A DNA stretch of 64,000 nucleotides from Jatrophihabitans_A lederbergiae (GCF_031845305.1 NZ_JAVREH010000014.1:1-64000); one strand, 5' to 3'. Shown: positions 24,832-34,645, counted from the stretch's first letter. Notes: generated by a model from the letters alone, not told the origin. Translations and numbers: made by a program.

Positions 24832-25142
24832 TTGAAGGATTACCGCGCTACCCGCCTGCCGGCTACTGTTCGGCTTTCCTTGCTAAACCCACTCTGCCAG
24901 CGTTGCCTGATCCAGCGCTGACATCTGGCTGACGATCGGAGCCTGCCCAACGTCGAGGTCGCGGGCTCGCGCGCCACTTTCATGGGGGGTGACCGGGCGG
25001 GTCTGCTGGTTAGGCCGTATCGTTCGGCTCAGGGCGGCAAATAACCTGTTTTTGGACGGTGAAGCCACATATGCTGGTAGCGGAATTAAGGCAGCCCTAC
25101 CTCGTTCGATAACTCCCGACCGCCAGCGCCAGGAGGGTGCTC
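24832..25142. other. Non-coding gap before the XRE regulator
   Basis: I see no gene in these 311 bases. They contain the tRNA promoter region (reading left) and, at 25131-25136, the ribosome site AGGAGG of the next gene. No clear promoter hexamers were picked out. Confidence 0.4.
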
Positions 25143-25946
25143 ATGACCCAACAACTAGACCAACGGTATGTGTTCGGCGACTTGTTGCGTGATTGGCGCC
25201 GCTCCCGCAACGTCACCCAGATGGCGCTCGCAAACAAGGCCGAGATCTCGCCACGGCACCTCAGCTTCGTCGAGAACGGCCGTTCCACGCCGAGTCGCAG
25301 TCTGGTGATCCGACTGGCCGGGCACCTCGAGGTGCCTCTGCGCGGCCGTAACCAACTGCTGCTGGCCGCAGGCTTCGCGCCGGAATACTCCAAGCAGGAG
25401 CTGGACGGACCACGGCTGTCCATGGTCCGGATGGCCATCAGCAAGGTACTGACCGGTCACGACCCCTACCCAGCTCTGGTGGTCGACCACAGCTGGAATT
25501 TGGTCGAGGCCAATGCGAGTGCGTCATTACTCATCGCCGAGTTGCCTGCGGACCTGCTGGCGGAGCCGTGCAACATGCTCCGGATCAGCCTGCATCCGCG
25601 TGGGCTGGCGCCCCGCATCCTCAATCTCGAGGAGTGGACCGAGCACGTGCTCGACCGATTGAGGCGCCAGATGCGCATCAGCGGCGACCGGGAGTTGGTC
25701 AAGCTGCATGCCGAGCTCACCGGCTACACCGGTAACCGTGCGCCCAGGCAGGACGCACCGAGCCGCAATCCCGTGGCCGGCGACGTGATCGTGCCGATGC
25801 GGCTGCAGCACGGCGAGCACGTGTTGTCCCTGTTCAGCACGGTCACCACCTTCGGCACCCCGCGTGACATCACCGTGGAGGAACTGGCGATCGAGGCCTT
25901 CTACCCGGCGGATGAGGAAACCTCAGAATTGCTCCGCTCGCTCTAG
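25143..25946 (+). CDS. XRE-family transcriptional regulator, MmyB-like ligand domain
   Basis: A protein of 267 aa; ATG 25143 follows AGGAGG by six bases. The N-terminal helix-turn-helix (LLRDWRRSRNVTQMALANKA, ISPRHLSFVENGRSTPSRS, HLEVPLRGRNQLLLAAGF) is intact. The C-terminal part (GHDPYPALVVDHSWNLVEAN, CNMLRISLHPRGLAPRI, VKLHAELTGYTGN) is the MmyB-like ligand-binding domain, related to PAS folds. These proteins often control neighbouring metabolic genes. It converges with the SnoaL-like gene at 26056. Two relatives are in the window: a truncated one at 4.1 kb and one with a degenerate DNA-binding part at 23.8 kb. Confidence 0.9.
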   Translation: MTQQLDQRYVFGDLLRDWRRSRNVTQMALANKAEISPRHLSFVENGRSTPSRSLVIRLAGHLEVPLRGRNQLLLAAGFAPEYSKQELDGPRLSMVRMAISKVLTGHDPYPALVVDHSWNLVEANASASLLIAELPADLLAEPCNMLRISLHPRGLAPRILNLEEWTEHVLDRLRRQMRISGDRELVKLHAELTGYTGNRAPRQDAPSRNPVAGDVIVPMRLQHGEHVLSLFSTVTTFGTPRDITVEELAIEAFYPADEETSELLRSL

Positions 25947-26055
25947 CCCCACGCTGCTCCGCTCGCCGCACAGCACAAGCCGCGCGGGGAGCGGCCGGCT
26001 ACCCGTAGGTAGACGTCCGGTCCCAGCGCGGCCCGGGTTGTGCGGTTGTGCGGGG

Positions 26056-26427
26056 TCAGGCAGCGGCAGGCATCTTGTCGATGAAGCCACTGACACCGCT
26101 GATCTTGCCGTCCTCGCCGATCACGGCGACATCGAAGCCCACCACGATGGCCTCGGTGCCCGGGGCAGTGACGAGCTCCCAGGTGAACCGGACGATGTTG
26201 TGGTGCGCATCGAAGGTGGTGCCCCGGACGAACTGCAGGCCCTTGAACTGATCCTGGGCGCCCTGCAGCACCTGGTTGAAACCGTCGCGGCCGACGACCG
26301 AGGCCAGCGGGTCGGTGTACACGGCGTCCTCGGCCCACAGCTTCTCGATCTTGGCCGTACGGGCGCCCGCGTCGGTCTCGTTCCAGACGGCGATGTAATC
26401 GTCGACGACCGCGTTGAGGTCGGTCAC
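26056..26427 (-). CDS. SnoaL-like / NTF2-fold protein (second copy)
   Basis: A protein of 123 aa. GTG 26427 is chosen because AAAGGAG lies six bases upstream; an earlier in-frame GTG at 26451 lacks a ribosome site. The fold pattern (DLNAVVDDYIAVWNETDAGAR, LWAEDAVYTDPLASVVGRDG, VVGFDVAVIGEDGKI, GFIDKMPA) matches SnoaL-type polyketide-cyclase-like proteins and the copy at 4469-4816. No catalytic residue set is assigned. The pairing with an XRE/MmyB-type gene at both sites suggests that regulator and protein work together on one small molecule. Confidence 0.8.
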   Translation of the reverse strand: MTDLNAVVDDYIAVWNETDAGARTAKIEKLWAEDAVYTDPLASVVGRDGFNQVLQGAQDQFKGLQFVRGTTFDAHHNIVRFTWELVTAPGTEAIVVGFDVAVIGEDGKISGVSGFIDKMPAAA

Positions 26428-26802
26428 CGTAATCTCCTTTGTCGAAGTCACGACAGTTCCTTTCCGGTTGGCGGCCAGGCCCTTCCTTGCGGACCTGAGC
26501 CTGCGTGCTTGGCCGGCTGAGCTCTGCCCCTTCGGGACAGCAGATCGCCGTTGCGGACATGCACCGTGGCGTTCAGTGGCTCGCCCCGGTTTAGCAAGCC
26601 TCGCCCTGACCGGACCTATCTGTCGATGACGTGAGGGGTAATATCCTCGGGTATTGGAATCTGGCTACCGCACCCCCTATGCTGCAGGCATATTCTCGGA
26701 CCGTCGAGTATGCACGAATGCGCGTACCTGGGACCGGCTCTAAACGGCCATGGAAGATTCACCCGCTGTTCATGGCGAAACGACGCTGGAGGTTACCGGA
26801 TT
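26428..26802. other. Gap before the transposase remnant
   Basis: In 375 bases I find no gene. AATATCC-TC-GGGTATT around 26640 is an imperfect inverted repeat. GGAGG at about 26789-26793 is a proper ribosome site for the transposase start at 26803. The outer inverted repeat of the insertion element was not recognised. Confidence 0.35.
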
Positions 26803-27264
26803 ATGTCGGGTGAACTCGCGCGGCGGCTGGTGCCCGACGATCTCTGGCAACTGCTCGAGCCCCTGATCCCGCCACCACGCACCCGACCGCAAGGTGGCGG
26901 CCGGTCCCGGGCCGACGATCGGGCCGTGTTCAGCGCGATCGCGTTCGTGCTGACCAGCAACTGCCCCTGGCGGGCGCTGCCACCGGTGTTCGGCGTGAAG
27001 CCACCGACGGTGCACCGCCGGTTCGGTGAATGGGCCGCACTCGATTTATGGGAGCGCCTGTATGAGAAGTCCGTTGCCTGTTACGGCGAAGGACCTGAGG
27101 TGGATTGGACCCGCGCGCTGGCTGAATCGGTCGAGTCCCGCACCCGGGCCGAGTCCGATCAGCGCCCTGTCAGGCACGAATCAGTCGCCGCTGTTGAGAT
27201 CGATGGCACCGGACAGCCTGGTCCGGCGGCGGTGACTCTTCCGGATCGACGGGCAACGATATGA
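26803..27264 (+). pseudogene. IS5-type transposase remnant (N-terminal part only)
   Basis: From ATG 26803 the protein opens LVPDDLWQLLEPLIPPP, PQGGGRSRADDRAVFSAIAF, CPWRALPPVFGVKPPTVHRR, the DUF4096-type start of IS5-group transposases. After VDWTRALAESV the sequence no longer follows the family and stops at 27264 after 153 aa; the DDE catalytic half is absent. It has an intact ribosome site, and its stop overlaps the ACP start (ATGA). The remnant may now serve as a translated leader that couples translation into the biosynthetic operon. Confidence 0.8.
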
Positions 27265-27629
27265 CCAACGACGTGCACCACCCCCCGCACCGCGAAGTTG
27301 CCGATCATGGTGATGATGCGGGGCCGTTCCTCGGAGAAAGCCTCAACTTACCTTCGTCCGAGCAGTCCGCCGACATTCTGGAGGGCCTCGTCATCGAGAT
27401 CTTCCGGGACCGGCTGCTGCTGGTTGAGGGCGAAGAACTCAGCATGGACACCAATTACTTCGATCTCGGGCTCACGTCGCTGCGGCTGACCGAAATCAAG
27501 CAGCGGCTCGAAGACACTCTCGACATCGCCATCGATGCCACCGTGCTCTTCAACCAGCCCACCGTCGATGACCTCATCGAGTACCTGAACGGGCTGCCGG
27601 CCGCCGTTTCCGGCGTCTCCGCCGCCTGA
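27261..27629 (+). CDS. Acyl carrier protein (discrete, PKS type)
   Basis: A protein of 122 aa with a 35-residue polar N-terminal extension, then a carrier fold: LEGLVIEIFRDRLLLVEGEE, DLGLTSLRLTEIKQRLED with Ser73 as the phosphopantetheine site, and FNQPTVDDLIEYLNGL. The site is GLTSL where GLDSL is usual. It should hold acyl intermediates by a thioester. ATG 27261 overlaps the stop of the transposase remnant. It is the first gene of the plus-strand run with the PKS, ligase and thioesterases, and one of two free carrier proteins in the cluster. Confidence 0.88.
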   Translation: MTNDVHHPPHREVADHGDDAGPFLGESLNLPSSEQSADILEGLVIEIFRDRLLLVEGEELSMDTNYFDLGLTSLRLTEIKQRLEDTLDIAIDATVLFNQPTVDDLIEYLNGLPAAVSGVSAA

Positions 27630-27737
27630 CGTCCTCGGTCGGACCCGCCTGCCGACGCCTGCAGTACACCTCTCGGCTTTCCGCCCACCCTCGGCGGATT
27701 CGAGCGGGTACCCCAACACCTTCCCGAAGGAGCACCG

Positions 27738-30700
27738 ATGTCGTCCGAGCCGAGCGAGGCCGTTCCGTCCGGAGAGGATGGCCTCGACGCCCTGCTCCAG
27801 CAGAAGTACGAGCCGATCGCCATCGTCGGTGTCGGCCTGCGCTTTCCCGGTGGTAGCGAATCCCTCGACGAATTCGATGAGTTCCTCGCTAAGGGCAGCT
27901 CCGGTATCAGTCCGTTGCCGTCCGATCGCTGGGATGTCACCGCCTTCACCCCGGAGGGGCCCGATGACCGCGGTAAGATCCAAACCACCGGTGGCGGCTT
28001 TCTCGACAGGATCGACCTGTTCGATCCGATGTTCTTCAACATTTCACCGAAAGAAGCGCAGTACATCGACCCCCAGCAGCGGATGCTGCTCGAAACAGCC
28101 TGGCAGGCACTGGAGAATGCCAACATCGACCCGACCTCGCTGCGGCGCGGCAACGGCGGCGTCTACATCGGTGCCAGCTCGATCGACTACGCACTCGAAC
28201 TGGACTCGCTCCCCTATACCGAGCTCGATGGCCTACTCGCCTCCGGCATCACGATGTTCCCGCTGTCGGGCCGGATCTCTTACTTCCTCGGTTGGCGTGG
28301 ACCGAGCGCAAGCATCGACACCGCCTGCTCCTCCTCGCTGACCGCGCTGCACATGGCGGTCCAGGGCCTGCGCAGCGGCGAGACCGACATCGCCCTGTGC
28401 GGCGGCGTCAATGCGCTGCACCACCCCCGCATCTCGGTCGTGTTCTCGCACGCCAACATGCTTGCCCCGGACGGCCTGTGCAAAACCTTCGACGACGGCG
28501 CCGACGGTTACGTGCGGGCCGAGGGGTGTGCAGTGATCGTCCTCAAGCGGCTATCCACCGCCCAGCGCGACAATGACGACATCCTCGCGATCGTGCGGGG
28601 CACCGCGGTCGGCCAGGACGGTGACAGCGTCGGGCTGACTGTTCCGAACGGGACGGCCCAAGAGATCGTGATGCGCAACGCGATCAAAGCCGCCCGGCTG
28701 ACTCCCGGTGACGTCTCCTACGTCGAGGCCCACGGCACCGGCACACCGCTCGGCGACCCGATCGAACTCGGTGCGATCAACGACGTGTTCAGTGATTCCC
28801 ACGACAAGCAGAACCCGTTGGTCGTCGGCTCGGTGAAGACGAATCTGGGTCACATGGAACCGGCCTCGGGCCTGGTCGGTCTGATCAAGGTCGTCGCCCA
28901 ACTGCGTAGCGCAACCATCTACCCGCACCTGAACCTGACCACCCCGTCCGGACGGATTCCCTGGGATCGCTATTCGATCGAGATCCCGGTGGTGGGTCGC
29001 AGCTGGTCGGCGCCGATCCGGCGGGCGTTGGTCAACAGCTTCGGCTTCGCCGGCGCGATCGCCGCGGTCGTACTCGAACAGGCACCGCAACCCGCGCCCC
29101 GACCGGCACCGGCGGCCAGCGAGCAGCCACCGTCGGTGTTGACGGTGTCGGCCAAGAGCGCGGCCGCGCTGGCAGCTCAGCTTGCCGAGTACCAGCAGTA
29201 CGCAGCCGACCGTCCGGACCTCGACGCGGGTCAGTTCTGCGCCACCGGCAACATCGGTCGGGCGCACTTCAAGCATCGGGCCGCGGCCGTGGTCACCGAC
29301 CGTGCCAGCCTGGTACGCGCGCTGGATCAGCAGGCCGCACGCACCGACCGACCCGAACCGGTTGCCATCCGCAAGACCGGATTTCTGTTCAGCGGGCAGG
29401 GCTCGCAATACGCCGGCATGGGTGCGGCCCTGTACCGGCAGTACCCGGTATTCGCCCGCTGGGTCGACGAGTGCGATCAGCTGTTCGGGCCGCTGCTGAC
29501 CGAATCGGTCCGGGCCCTGCTGCTCGGCCAGACACCGGAGCCGGAGCTGATTCACCAGACCGGATATACCCAACCGGCTCTGTTCACCCTCGAATACGCA
29601 CTCGCCAAACTCTGGCTGTCTTGGGGTGTGCAGCCGGGTGTGTTGATCGGGCACAGCATCGGCGAGGTCGTCGCGGCGACCGTGGCCGGCGTCTTCAGCC
29701 TCGCCGACGCGGTCACCCTGGTCGCCGCCCGTGGCCGGCTGATGCAATCGGTCAGCACCCCCGGCGGCATGGCGGCGGTCAGCACTGCGGCTGACGAGCT
29801 GACCGGATTGCTGGCCGACTACCCGGATCTGGCACTGGCTGCAATCAATGCACCCGACCAGTGCGTCATCTCCGGCGGCCTCGAATCGCTGGCAACGGTG
29901 TCGGCGGTGCTCACCGACGCCGGTGTCCGGGTCGAGCAGTTGGCCGTATCGCATGCCTTCCACTCGCCGCTGATGACCGAGGTGTACGACAAGTTCCTCT
30001 CTGCGCTAGAGGGAATCGCGTTCAACGAGCCCACCCTGTCAATAGTCTCGAACGTGACGGGCAAGCTGGGCCAGCGCGGTGAGTTGACCGATCCGCACTA
30101 CTGGGTACGCCACATCGGCAGCCCGGTGCTGTTCCAGGCCGGCCTCGCCGCGGGCGTCCGGCGCGGTCGGCACGCTCTGATCGAGATCGGCCCGTCCACC
30201 GCGCTCACCTCCTTGGCCGGGCGCTGCCTGGGCACCGATGAACATCTGTGGCTGGCCAGCCTGCGCCGCCGCAACACCGGTGGCGACACCATTGTCAAGT
30301 CTCTCGCCGCCGGCTACCTCGGTGGGCTGAGCATCGACTGGCGGCGGGTGCACGGTGACGACCGACCCGACTTGCTGACGCTGCCCACCTACCGGTTCCA
30401 GCGCAAGCGCTACTGGCTGCCCAACGGCGGCGTCGGCCGCAGGCGTGCCACGGCGGTCGCCTCGACGAGCCATCCGTTGCTCGGCGAACAGGTTTCAGCC
30501 GGTGCCGCCGACGACGGTTACAGCTGGCAGTTCGACGCCGAGTGGAGCACCGAGCAACCCGGTTACCTGGCCGAGCACCTCATCGCCGACGCTACGACGG
30601 TACCGATCGCGGCCTACATCGAGACGATCATGGCCGCGCAGGACGCGATCTGGGGCCATACCGGCCGAGTCGTCACCGATCTGAGCGTCGGCGAGCCATT

Positions 30701-33026
30701 GGTTCTCAGCAACGACGAGGCCAGGGTGCGTACCACCGTGGCCTGTCGGCCTGGCGCGGACCAGGTCGAGATCCGGATCGAAAGCGCGCTGGGTGAGGTG
30801 GTGACCGAGCATGCCCGGGCCACGCTGTTGACCGAGGCCACGCCCCTGACGCCCGGTGACGGCCTCTGGCAACACCTGTACGATCGCGGACCCGTCACCG
30901 GTTCGATCTCTGGCGCCGATCTCTACACCGATTTCGCCTCGGTAGGGCGTCACTACGGTCCGGCGTTCCGGTTGCTGACCACGGTCGACTGCCACCCCGC
31001 CGGAGTTCTTGCCGCGGAGCTGACCTGCCGCCCGGCCGGACCGGTGGAACAGCTGCCGGTCGAGGTGGTCGAGGCCGCGCTGCAGGCGCTGGCCGCTGCC
31101 GACCTGGACGGCGTACTGCGCAGCGCGGTCAGCATGCAGTCGGTCCGGATGTTCAAGAAACCGCGCGGCTCCCAGCTCCAGGTCGTGGCTCAGACCGGGT
31201 CGGAGCCGACGGCGCCGGGACAGCGGTGGACTGCCGATCTGCTCATCCTCGAAGGGCGGAACCCGGTCGCCGAGCTGCGCGGCGTAGTTCTTGAAATAGG
31301 CGGCGCCGTTGCCGAACGCCAGCACTTCGAGCACCAACTGAGCTGGTTGGCCGACGAACGGCAACTGCCCCGCACGTCTCAGCCGCGCCACGTGCTCACC
31401 CTCAACTCCAACCTGCCAGCACTGGCCGATGCGGCCTGTCAGGTATCGCCGCTGGCCGACCTCGCGGAACTGCCCGACGCGCTCGAGGACCGGTCGGTCA
31501 CCGACGTCTGCTGGTTCTGGCGCCGCAGCGCGGAGCCGGTGAGTTCGGCAGCCTTGCGGGCCGAATGCGAACGCAACTACCGCGAGCTGCTGCAGGTGAT
31601 CGGTGATCTGGAGGCGTCGCCGCCGAGCCGGCGGCTGCGACTGTGGCTGGTGACCCGCGGTGCCCAACTGCTGCCGGGCGATCGCCCCGACGACGGCCAG
31701 GCGCTCGCCGCGAGCACCCTATGGGGCTTCGGCCGGGTCCTGCTCAACGAACACCCGCGCTACTCCGCCACTCTGGTCGATCTCGATCCGGCCGGCGACA
31801 GCGCCCCGCTGGTGTCGGAGTGGGAATCCGACAGCAACGCCGAGTTCCAGCTGGCTTACCGCGGCAGGGAGCGGCAGGTGCGCAGGGTGCAGCCGGTCGC
31901 GGTCGCCGAGTACGCGACCGAAGGACTGTCCGACACAATCCGGCTGCGGCCCGATCGTACGTACCTGATCACCGGCGGCCTGGGTGGGCTCGGCCTGGTC
32001 ACCGCCCGTAAGCTGGTGGAGCTCGGCGCCCGGGACCTGACGCTGGTCAGCCGGCGTGCCATTGCCACCCCCGAGGCCACCGCGGTACTCGACCAGCTGT
32101 CCGAACGGGCCACCGTCCGGCTGCTACGGGCGGACCTGGGTGCTGCCGAGGACGTCCGGCAACTGTTTGCCGACCTGCGCGTGGACGCGCCACCGGTGGG
32201 CGGCATCGTGCACGCGGCCGGCGAGATCGGCCAGTCGATGATCAGCGGACTGACCTGGGAGGCCATCGATGAGCAATTGGCGCCGAAGGTCTACGGCGGT
32301 TGGGCGCTGCACGAGGCGAGCCGGGACCTAACCGATCTTGAGTTCTTCGTGCTGTACACCTCGATCGCGGGAGTGATCGGGGGATTGACCCAGGCGCACT
32401 ACTCTGCGGCCAGCACCTACGGTGACGCGCTGGCGGTCTGGCGGCGCGCGAGCGGGCTGCCGGCTCTGGCGGTCGACTGGGGCGCCTGGGCAGGGGTCGG
32501 CATGTCGGCGCGGCTGGACCCGACACTGAGTCGTCAGGTGGAACTCGGCGGCATCGGTTTCTTCTCCCCGACCCGGGCACTGCGTGCGCTGTCGGGACTG
32601 CTCAGCGATCCGACCGCTCACCGCATCGTGGGCCAGTACGACTGGGATGTTATCGCCACCGCCGGGCCAATCTCCGATGCGCTGTACAGCGAGGTCGCCC
32701 GGCCCGCCCAGCGCGCCGCCGCCGGCCTGGACATTGCGGCCCTGGTGGCAAAGCCGAAGGAGGAACGGCTCGCCGTCATTGCCGGCGTCATTCGGGCGAC
32801 CGTCGCGGCGGCATTGCAGTACGACGAACCCGAATCCCTCGACACGACCGCGGAACTGCTGTCCCTGGGCCTGGATTCGCTGATGTCGATGGAGGTCAAG
32901 CGCGGTCTGGAAGCAGCCTTCGGACTCATCCTCGGAGCATCGCTGACCTATGACTACCCGACGGTCAAGCAGCTCACCGATTTCGTCAACGGCCAACTAC
33001 TCGACACCGAGGGAAGCAGTTCATGA
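27738..33026 (+). CDS. Type I polyketide synthase, KS-AT-DH-KR-ACP
   Basis: 1762 aa, a single module; GAAGGAG precedes ATG 27738. KS, residues about 24-450: DTACSSSL (Cys near 196), EAHGTGT, NLGHMEPASG. AT, about 545-880: FSGQGSQYAG, GHSIGE, and HAFH, which suggests malonyl-CoA. DH, about 910-1190: the His motif reads AEHLIADATTVP (D for the usual G) and the second motif EAALQ (E for the usual D), so activity is doubtful. KR, about 1400-1600: GGLGGLG and YTSIAG...HYSAAS, intact, without an LDD motif. ACP near 1710: GLDSLM. There is no thioesterase. Size and order resemble iterative 6-methylsalicylate-type synthases, but the surrounding FAS-like genes argue for a chain-building role. Confidence 0.95.
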   Translation: MSSEPSEAVPSGEDGLDALLQQKYEPIAIVGVGLRFPGGSESLDEFDEFLAKGSSGISPLPSDRWDVTAFTPEGPDDRGKIQTTGGGFLDRIDLFDPMFFNISPKEAQYIDPQQRMLLETAWQALENANIDPTSLRRGNGGVYIGASSIDYALELDSLPYTELDGLLASGITMFPLSGRISYFLGWRGPSASIDTACSSSLTALHMAVQGLRSGETDIALCGGVNALHHPRISVVFSHANMLAPDGLCKTFDDGADGYVRAEGCAVIVLKRLSTAQRDNDDILAIVRGTAVGQDGDSVGLTVPNGTAQEIVMRNAIKAARLTPGDVSYVEAHGTGTPLGDPIELGAINDVFSDSHDKQNPLVVGSVKTNLGHMEPASGLVGLIKVVAQLRSATIYPHLNLTTPSGRIPWDRYSIEIPVVGRSWSAPIRRALVNSFGFAGAIAAVVLEQAPQPAPRPAPAASEQPPSVLTVSAKSAAALAAQLAEYQQYAADRPDLDAGQFCATGNIGRAHFKHRAAAVVTDRASLVRALDQQAARTDRPEPVAIRKTGFLFSGQGSQYAGMGAALYRQYPVFARWVDECDQLFGPLLTESVRALLLGQTPEPELIHQTGYTQPALFTLEYALAKLWLSWGVQPGVLIGHSIGEVVAATVAGVFSLADAVTLVAARGRLMQSVSTPGGMAAVSTAADELTGLLADYPDLALAAINAPDQCVISGGLESLATVSAVLTDAGVRVEQLAVSHAFHSPLMTEVYDKFLSALEGIAFNEPTLSIVSNVTGKLGQRGELTDPHYWVRHIGSPVLFQAGLAAGVRRGRHALIEIGPSTALTSLAGRCLGTDEHLWLASLRRRNTGGDTIVKSLAAGYLGGLSIDWRRVHGDDRPDLLTLPTYRFQRKRYWLPNGGVGRRRATAVASTSHPLLGEQVSAGAADDGYSWQFDAEWSTEQPGYLAEHLIADATTVPIAAYIETIMAAQDAIWGHTGRVVTDLSVGEPLVLSNDEARVRTTVACRPGADQVEIRIESALGEVVTEHARATLLTEATPLTPGDGLWQHLYDRGPVTGSISGADLYTDFASVGRHYGPAFRLLTTVDCHPAGVLAAELTCRPAGPVEQLPVEVVEAALQALAAADLDGVLRSAVSMQSVRMFKKPRGSQLQVVAQTGSEPTAPGQRWTADLLILEGRNPVAELRGVVLEIGGAVAERQHFEHQLSWLADERQLPRTSQPRHVLTLNSNLPALADAACQVSPLADLAELPDALEDRSVTDVCWFWRRSAEPVSSAALRAECERNYRELLQVIGDLEASPPSRRLRLWLVTRGAQLLPGDRPDDGQALAASTLWGFGRVLLNEHPRYSATLVDLDPAGDSAPLVSEWESDSNAEFQLAYRGRERQVRRVQPVAVAEYATEGLSDTIRLRPDRTYLITGGLGGLGLVTARKLVELGARDLTLVSRRAIATPEATAVLDQLSERATVRLLRADLGAAEDVRQLFADLRVDAPPVGGIVHAAGEIGQSMISGLTWEAIDEQLAPKVYGGWALHEASRDLTDLEFFVLYTSIAGVIGGLTQAHYSAASTYGDALAVWRRASGLPALAVDWGAWAGVGMSARLDPTLSRQVELGGIGFFSPTRALRALSGLLSDPTAHRIVGQYDWDVIATAGPISDALYSEVARPAQRAAAGLDIAALVAKPKEERLAVIAGVIRATVAAALQYDEPESLDTTAELLSLGLDSLMSMEVKRGLEAAFGLILGASLTYDYPTVKQLTDFVNGQLLDTEGSSS

Positions 33027-34633
33027 GCACCGCACCGGCCCCGACCTTGGCCCGCCGCGCGATCGAGCACGCCCGCGAGCGCGGCGACCACCCGGCGATC
33101 ATCTGTGAAGATCGAGTGGTCAACTACCGGCGGCTGCATTCCGACAGCAACCGGGTGGCTCATGCGCTGCGGGCCACCGGCATCGAGGTCGGGAACAGGA
33201 TCGGTTATCTGGGCAAGGAATCCGAGCATTACTACACCTCGCTGCTGGCTTGCGCGAAGGTAGGCGCGGTGCTGGTACCGGTGAACTGGCGGTTGACACC
33301 GCGCGAGGTCGACCACATCCTGGGTGACTCCGGCGCCCAACTTCTCATGTTCGACGACGAATACCGCGAAGTGGTGGAGCGGATACGGACGGAGCTGCCC
33401 CAGCTGCGCGAGCTGGTGTGCCTGGACCTCGGCGGCGACAGCGATCACGGGCAGGGCTTGCGCGATTGGTCCGCCGGCTTCGACGATTCGGACCTTCCGC
33501 CGGTGACCGGATTCGACGACGCGGTCGTGCAGATCTACACCAGCGGCACATCCGGCCTGCCCAAGGGCGTGGTGCTGGCGAACCGATCGTTCTTCACGCT
33601 GCCGACGGCGATGAGCGCGGCCGGTGTCGCCTGGATCGACTGGCTGTCCACCGACGTCAACCTGATCACCCTGCCCGGTATGGGAATCGCCGGCATTGGC
33701 TGGTTCATGCACGGCTTCAGCGCCGGTGCCACCAACGTCATCATGCGGATGTTCGAGCCGCAGGAGGCGGTTCGGCTGGTGCGGGCGTGGGGTGTCACGA
33801 CCACCTTCGCCGCGCCCGCCATGCTGCAGCTCATGCTCGATGAGCGTGGGGTGGACAACTCGACGTTCGCCTCGTTCCGCAAGATCGCCTACGGTGCGGC
33901 CCCGATCTCCGAGGCGCTGCTGAGCCGGTGCATCGAAGTTTTCGGATGTGAATTGGCCCAGATCTATTCCAGCACCGAGGCCGGTAGTGTCGCGGTCTGC
34001 CTGCCTCCGGCGGTGCACACGCTGGGCAATCCGCTGTTGCGTGCCGCCGGCCGGCCGTGCCCGGGCAACGAGCTCAAGATAGTGCCCGTCACCAGTGCGC
34101 CGGAGGCCACCGGTGAGCCGGCGGCGCCCGGTGTCATCGGACAGGTCTGCATCAAGACACCGGCGGCAATGCTCGAGTACTGGAACAACCCGGCCGCCAC
34201 CGCGGCAGCCTTGCAGGACGGCTGGTTGCACATGGGTGATCTCGGCTACCTCGACGACGACGGCTACCTGTTCCTGTGCGACCGGATCAACGACACCATC
34301 ATCGTCGCCGGCCAGAACATTTACCCGGCCGAGGTCGAGAAGCAACTGAGCGAGCATCCCGAGGTCAGCGATGTAGCGGTGTTCGGGGTGCCCAACCCGC
34401 GCTGGGGTGACTCCGTCTATGCCAGCGTGGTGTTGACTCCCGGCGCTACCGTGACCCCGCGGCAGCTGAACCTGTTCCTGCGCGGCCGACTCGCGGACTA
34501 CAAACTGCCGACCGGATACCGCTTTGCCGAGCGGTTGCCCCGGAACCCAGCCGGCAAGCTCCTGCGGCGCGAGATTCGCGATGACCTGCTCGCCGAAGTG
34601 CATGCCACCGAGCCCGAGTTCGTCCAGACCTGA
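33023..34633 (+). CDS. ANL-superfamily acyl-AMP ligase
   Basis: A protein of 536 aa; the start overlaps the PKS stop (ATGA). The ATP loop YTSGTSGLPKG, the A5-like IYSSTEAG, the hinge region GDLGYLDDDGYLFLCDRIND and the C-terminal Lys in NPAGKLLRRE are all present, so it should be active. Such enzymes adenylate a carboxylic acid and transfer it to CoA or to a carrier protein. Next to a PKS without a dedicated loading domain, it probably activates the starter acid or reloads a released fatty or polyketide acid on an ACP. CoA versus ACP as acceptor cannot be told from sequence. Confidence 0.92.
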   Translation: MSTAPAPTLARRAIEHARERGDHPAIICEDRVVNYRRLHSDSNRVAHALRATGIEVGNRIGYLGKESEHYYTSLLACAKVGAVLVPVNWRLTPREVDHILGDSGAQLLMFDDEYREVVERIRTELPQLRELVCLDLGGDSDHGQGLRDWSAGFDDSDLPPVTGFDDAVVQIYTSGTSGLPKGVVLANRSFFTLPTAMSAAGVAWIDWLSTDVNLITLPGMGIAGIGWFMHGFSAGATNVIMRMFEPQEAVRLVRAWGVTTTFAAPAMLQLMLDERGVDNSTFASFRKIAYGAAPISEALLSRCIEVFGCELAQIYSSTEAGSVAVCLPPAVHTLGNPLLRAAGRPCPGNELKIVPVTSAPEATGEPAAPGVIGQVCIKTPAAMLEYWNNPAATAAALQDGWLHMGDLGYLDDDGYLFLCDRINDTIIVAGQNIYPAEVEKQLSEHPEVSDVAVFGVPNPRWGDSVYASVVLTPGATVTPRQLNLFLRGRLADYKLPTGYRFAERLPRNPAGKLLRREIRDDLLAEVHATEPEFVQT

Positions 34634-34645
34634 GGAGACCAGATC

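Noticed and set aside
27738..33026. Assignment of the PKS as a 6-methylsalicylic or orsellinic acid synthase
   Set aside because: Size and domain order fit, but no aromatic-acid tailoring genes are present, the DH motif is abnormal, and the surrounding genes point to alkyl chain and amine formation.
28551..34603. Long minus-strand frames opposite the PKS and ligase genes
   Set aside because: All are antisense shadows; the plus strand has full KS, AT, KR, ACP and ANL motifs in one frame.
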